NCBI RefSeq assembly: GCF_005116575.1
Contig: NZ_SWCN01000007.1
Location: 124,001-188,000, forward strand
Reading direction: 5' to 3'
DNA: 64,000 bases
Origin: Desulforhopalus sp. IMCC35007
GTDB lineage: Bacteria; Desulfobacterota; Desulfobulbia; Desulfobulbales; Desulfocapsaceae
Shown here: positions 62,314-64,000 of the stretch, one piece after another
Layout: every line of letters starts with the position of its first letter
How positions within the stretch are numbered: the first letter of the stretch is position 1
The notes under the pieces: model-generated
The model's database searches: none
The model's input: the letters and a program-made list of their open reading frames with translations, nothing else
Told to the model about the DNA's origin: nothing
Position numbers and translations under genes: made by a program

Positions 62314-63834
62314 TCAAGATGATTGCGAATCTTCAGAGGTACCTTTACATTTAACGCCTAAACCGAACCAGAAAATTGATATTATAGCCATGGCAAATAG
62401 CGTTAATGCAACCGGATGAGAAAAAAGAATCGAAAGGTCTCCGTCAATGATATTGAGGGATTGAGAAAGGGAGAGTTCAAACCTTTCACCGAGAAAAAAA
62501 GCGATTACAAAGACTATCACAGAATACCCGTAAGAACTCATCAAGTACCCTAAAAAAGCAAAGACAAACATCACAGCAACCCCGAACATCCCGCCGGTTG
62601 CAAGATATACCCCTGTCATACAGAGTAACAGGGCCGCTGGGAAAATTATAGACTCGGGGGCCTGTATAACCTTTGTCCAAAGCCGAAGTCCCAGTAAACC
62701 CGAAAAAAGATTGAGAATATTTGCCATAAGCAGAGTGCCGAACAACCCATAAATGAGTTGTCCCTGTTCCTGAAAAAGAAGAGGACCCGGTTGAATACCG
62801 TGGATCATCAATGCGCTGATAATAAGTGCTGCAGCGAGATTTCCCGGAATCCCCAGAGTAAGCAGAGGGATAAGGTTCGCTCCGGCAACAGCGGAGTTCG
62901 CAGACTCCGTGGCAGCGACACCATGGATGTTCCCTTTACCAAAACTCTCCGGGTCACTTGACGCCTGTTTGGCCGTTGCATAACTGAGAAAAGAGGCGGC
63001 CGAGGAATCAAGGCCAGGAATAGCACCAAGTATTGTTCCTATAACCGAGCCTCGTAAGATCGTATATCTACACTTCCAAAACTCAACAAAACTGACCCGC
63101 CGATCTGCCTTGTTTTGAGCTTTGGAAATAACAATGGCTGATTCGATTTTCCCTCGAATACCTGCCATTCTGCGTAACACCTCAGCCACGGCCAGCATAC
63201 CCAGAGCCATTGAAACCAGAGGGACACCATCATATAACTCAAAATAACCAAAGATAAATCTCGGGCTACTATTTTCAGGATCAAGGCCAACAGTCGCGCA
63301 GAGCAGTCCAAGTCCGGCAGATGCTATTCCTTTTGCCACGGAATCCCCCACCAGTCCTGCGATAATGGAAAAGGCAAAGACCATGAGGGCAAAAATTTCA
63401 ATGGGTCCCATTTTCAGAGCAACCACAGCGATGAAAGGAGCCACGGTTATCAGAATAATATCACTAAAAGCGTCACCTGTTACCGAGGAGTAGAGAGCCA
63501 TCTTGGTTGCTTTTTCAGGTTTTCCATTTTTCGTCATTGGATACCCGTCTAAAGTCGTGGCTGCGGCATCCGGAGTACCTGGCGTATTAATGAGGATTGC
63601 GGGAATAGCCCCACCCACAAGCCCACCTTTGCTTACCCCCATGAGAAAGCCAATGGCGGGTAATGGATTGAGGGTAAATGTAAATGGAATAGCAATGGCC
63701 ATTGCCATAACAGGCCCGATACCTGGAATGGCTCCAACCAACTGGCCAACAATGATACCCAGCCAGACAAAAAACAGGTTATACAGGCTGAGTGCGTCGG
63801 CCAAACCTGCCAGAATAGTATGTATATCAATCAT
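62314..63834 (-). CDS. tctA: Tripartite tricarboxylate transporter, large permease TctA
   Basis: This is the large membrane subunit of TctABC importers, which take up citrate and other carboxylates with a periplasmic TctC protein. The 506-residue protein has about 12 helices. It keeps the two family repeats: GQLVGAIPGIGPVMAMAIAIP near 30 and GTILGAIPGLDSSAASFLSY near 265. NTPGTPDAAATTLDGYP and LLTLGIPGNLAAALI are also present. The substrate is unknown. tctB precedes it on the same strand, 31 bases upstream, so tctB and tctA are in one operon; tctC may lie further upstream beyond the window. Confidence 0.96.
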   Translation of the reverse strand: MIDIHTILAGLADALSLYNLFFVWLGIIVGQLVGAIPGIGPVMAMAIAIPFTFTLNPLPAIGFLMGVSKGGLVGGAIPAILINTPGTPDAAATTLDGYPMTKNGKPEKATKMALYSSVTGDAFSDIILITVAPFIAVVALKMGPIEIFALMVFAFSIIAGLVGDSVAKGIASAGLGLLCATVGLDPENSSPRFIFGYFELYDGVPLVSMALGMLAVAEVLRRMAGIRGKIESAIVISKAQNKADRRVSFVEFWKCRYTILRGSVIGTILGAIPGLDSSAASFLSYATAKQASSDPESFGKGNIHGVAATESANSAVAGANLIPLLTLGIPGNLAAALIISALMIHGIQPGPLLFQEQGQLIYGLFGTLLMANILNLFSGLLGLRLWTKVIQAPESIIFPAALLLCMTGVYLATGGMFGVAVMFVFAFLGYLMSSYGYSVIVFVIAFFLGERFELSLSQSLNIIDGDLSILFSHPVALTLFAMAIISIFWFGLGVKCKGTSEDSQSS

Positions 63835-63865
63835 CTGAGATGCCCTTGGGTACTTACATTTCGAT

Positions 63866-64000
63866 TCATGACAAAAATCCAGGCAGAGGTCTTTGCAGGA
63901 GATAATCTACACAAAACCAGATAAACCCCGGTAGCAGAATAACACCAATACAGAGCCACCCCCATCGTCTCTCACCAACCATCCACATGAGCACAAGCAT
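63866..64000 (-). CDS. tctB: Tripartite tricarboxylate transporter small subunit TctB (C-terminal part)
   Basis: The minus strand is open from the window edge for 44 codons to a TGA at 63866-63868. The sequence has one helix (WLCIGVILLPGFIWFCVDYLL) and ends RPLPGFLS, the form of the last helix and tail of TctB proteins (usually ...PLPxG). The gene order tctB-tctA supports the call. The rest of the gene is outside the window. Confidence 0.75.
   Translation of the reverse strand: MLVLMWMVGERRWGWLCIGVILLPGFIWFCVDYLLQRPLPGFLS

Overview
The window reads as a chromosomal segment of an anaerobic Gram-negative bacterium, most likely a sulfate-reducer-like member of the Desulfobacterota (Desulfobulbales-type gene content). 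This is inference from gene content, not from a marker gene. The support is an anaerobe-type hydroxylamine reductase (Hcp) with its DUF1858 partner, a flavodiiron protein, a single-cluster ferredoxin and an iron-sulfur flavoprotein. Outer-membrane efflux parts and an unusually high density of sensor kinases agree with it. No rRNA, tRNA, CRISPR array or prophage was seen. Only one IS remnant is recognisable.

Layout. 1-2.4 kb (minus): a partial histidine phosphatase, a NrtS-type nitrate/nitrite transporter, a HAD dehalogenase and an iron-sulfur flavoprotein. 3.1-6.8 kb (plus): a three-gene signalling operon of a Cache-domain histidine kinase, a single-domain response regulator and a receiver domain fused to a formate/nitrite channel (FNT); this is the most unusual item in the window. 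6.8-9.7 kb: an orphan PAS hybrid kinase. 10-17.7 kb (minus): an RND efflux operon (outer-membrane lipoprotein, adaptor, pump) translationally coupled to its own OmpR-type regulator and kinase. 18.5-22.4 kb (minus): a malate synthase and an MFS/BT1-type carrier. 23-29.5 kb (plus): a hybrid kinase, an AcoR-like sigma-54 activator, a good -24/-12 promoter, an AldA-type (glyco)lactaldehyde dehydrogenase and a secreted GlcG-like protein. With malate synthase nearby this suggests two-carbon (glycolaldehyde, glycolate, glyoxylate) metabolism.

29.9-38.8 kb (plus): a truncated IS5-type transposase, then a periplasmic binding protein, a histidine kinase split by a seven-G run and a receiver protein with a cysteine tail. 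A CHASE4-like kinase coupled to a REC-GGDEF-EAL protein follows. 38.8-43 kb: a block of abutting inverted repeats between convergent genes, then DUF533, NhaR, Tim44-like and HPF-like genes. 44-50.2 kb (plus): an SLC13-type anion carrier, the proVWX glycine betaine importer with a palindrome upstream, and a MarR regulator. 50.3-55.4 kb (minus): a CheB-CheR-PAS fusion, a PAS hybrid kinase and a small frame-broken gene. 56.2-61.6 kb (minus): a nitrosative-stress cluster (DUF1858, flavodiiron protein, Hcp, ferredoxin) beside a ZIP metal transporter and a Crp/Fnr regulator. 62.3-64 kb (minus): tctA and the end of tctB of a tripartite tricarboxylate transporter.

Two themes connect the genes. One is sensing: seven histidine kinases, a CheB/CheR fusion, one c-di-GMP enzyme and several receiver proteins in 64 kb. 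The other is nitrogen oxides: NrtS, the receiver-FNT channel, Hcp and the flavodiiron protein. Two genes, at 33.0 kb and 50.5 kb, each appear broken by one extra base in a homopolymer, so sequence error, phase variation and real decay all need to be considered.
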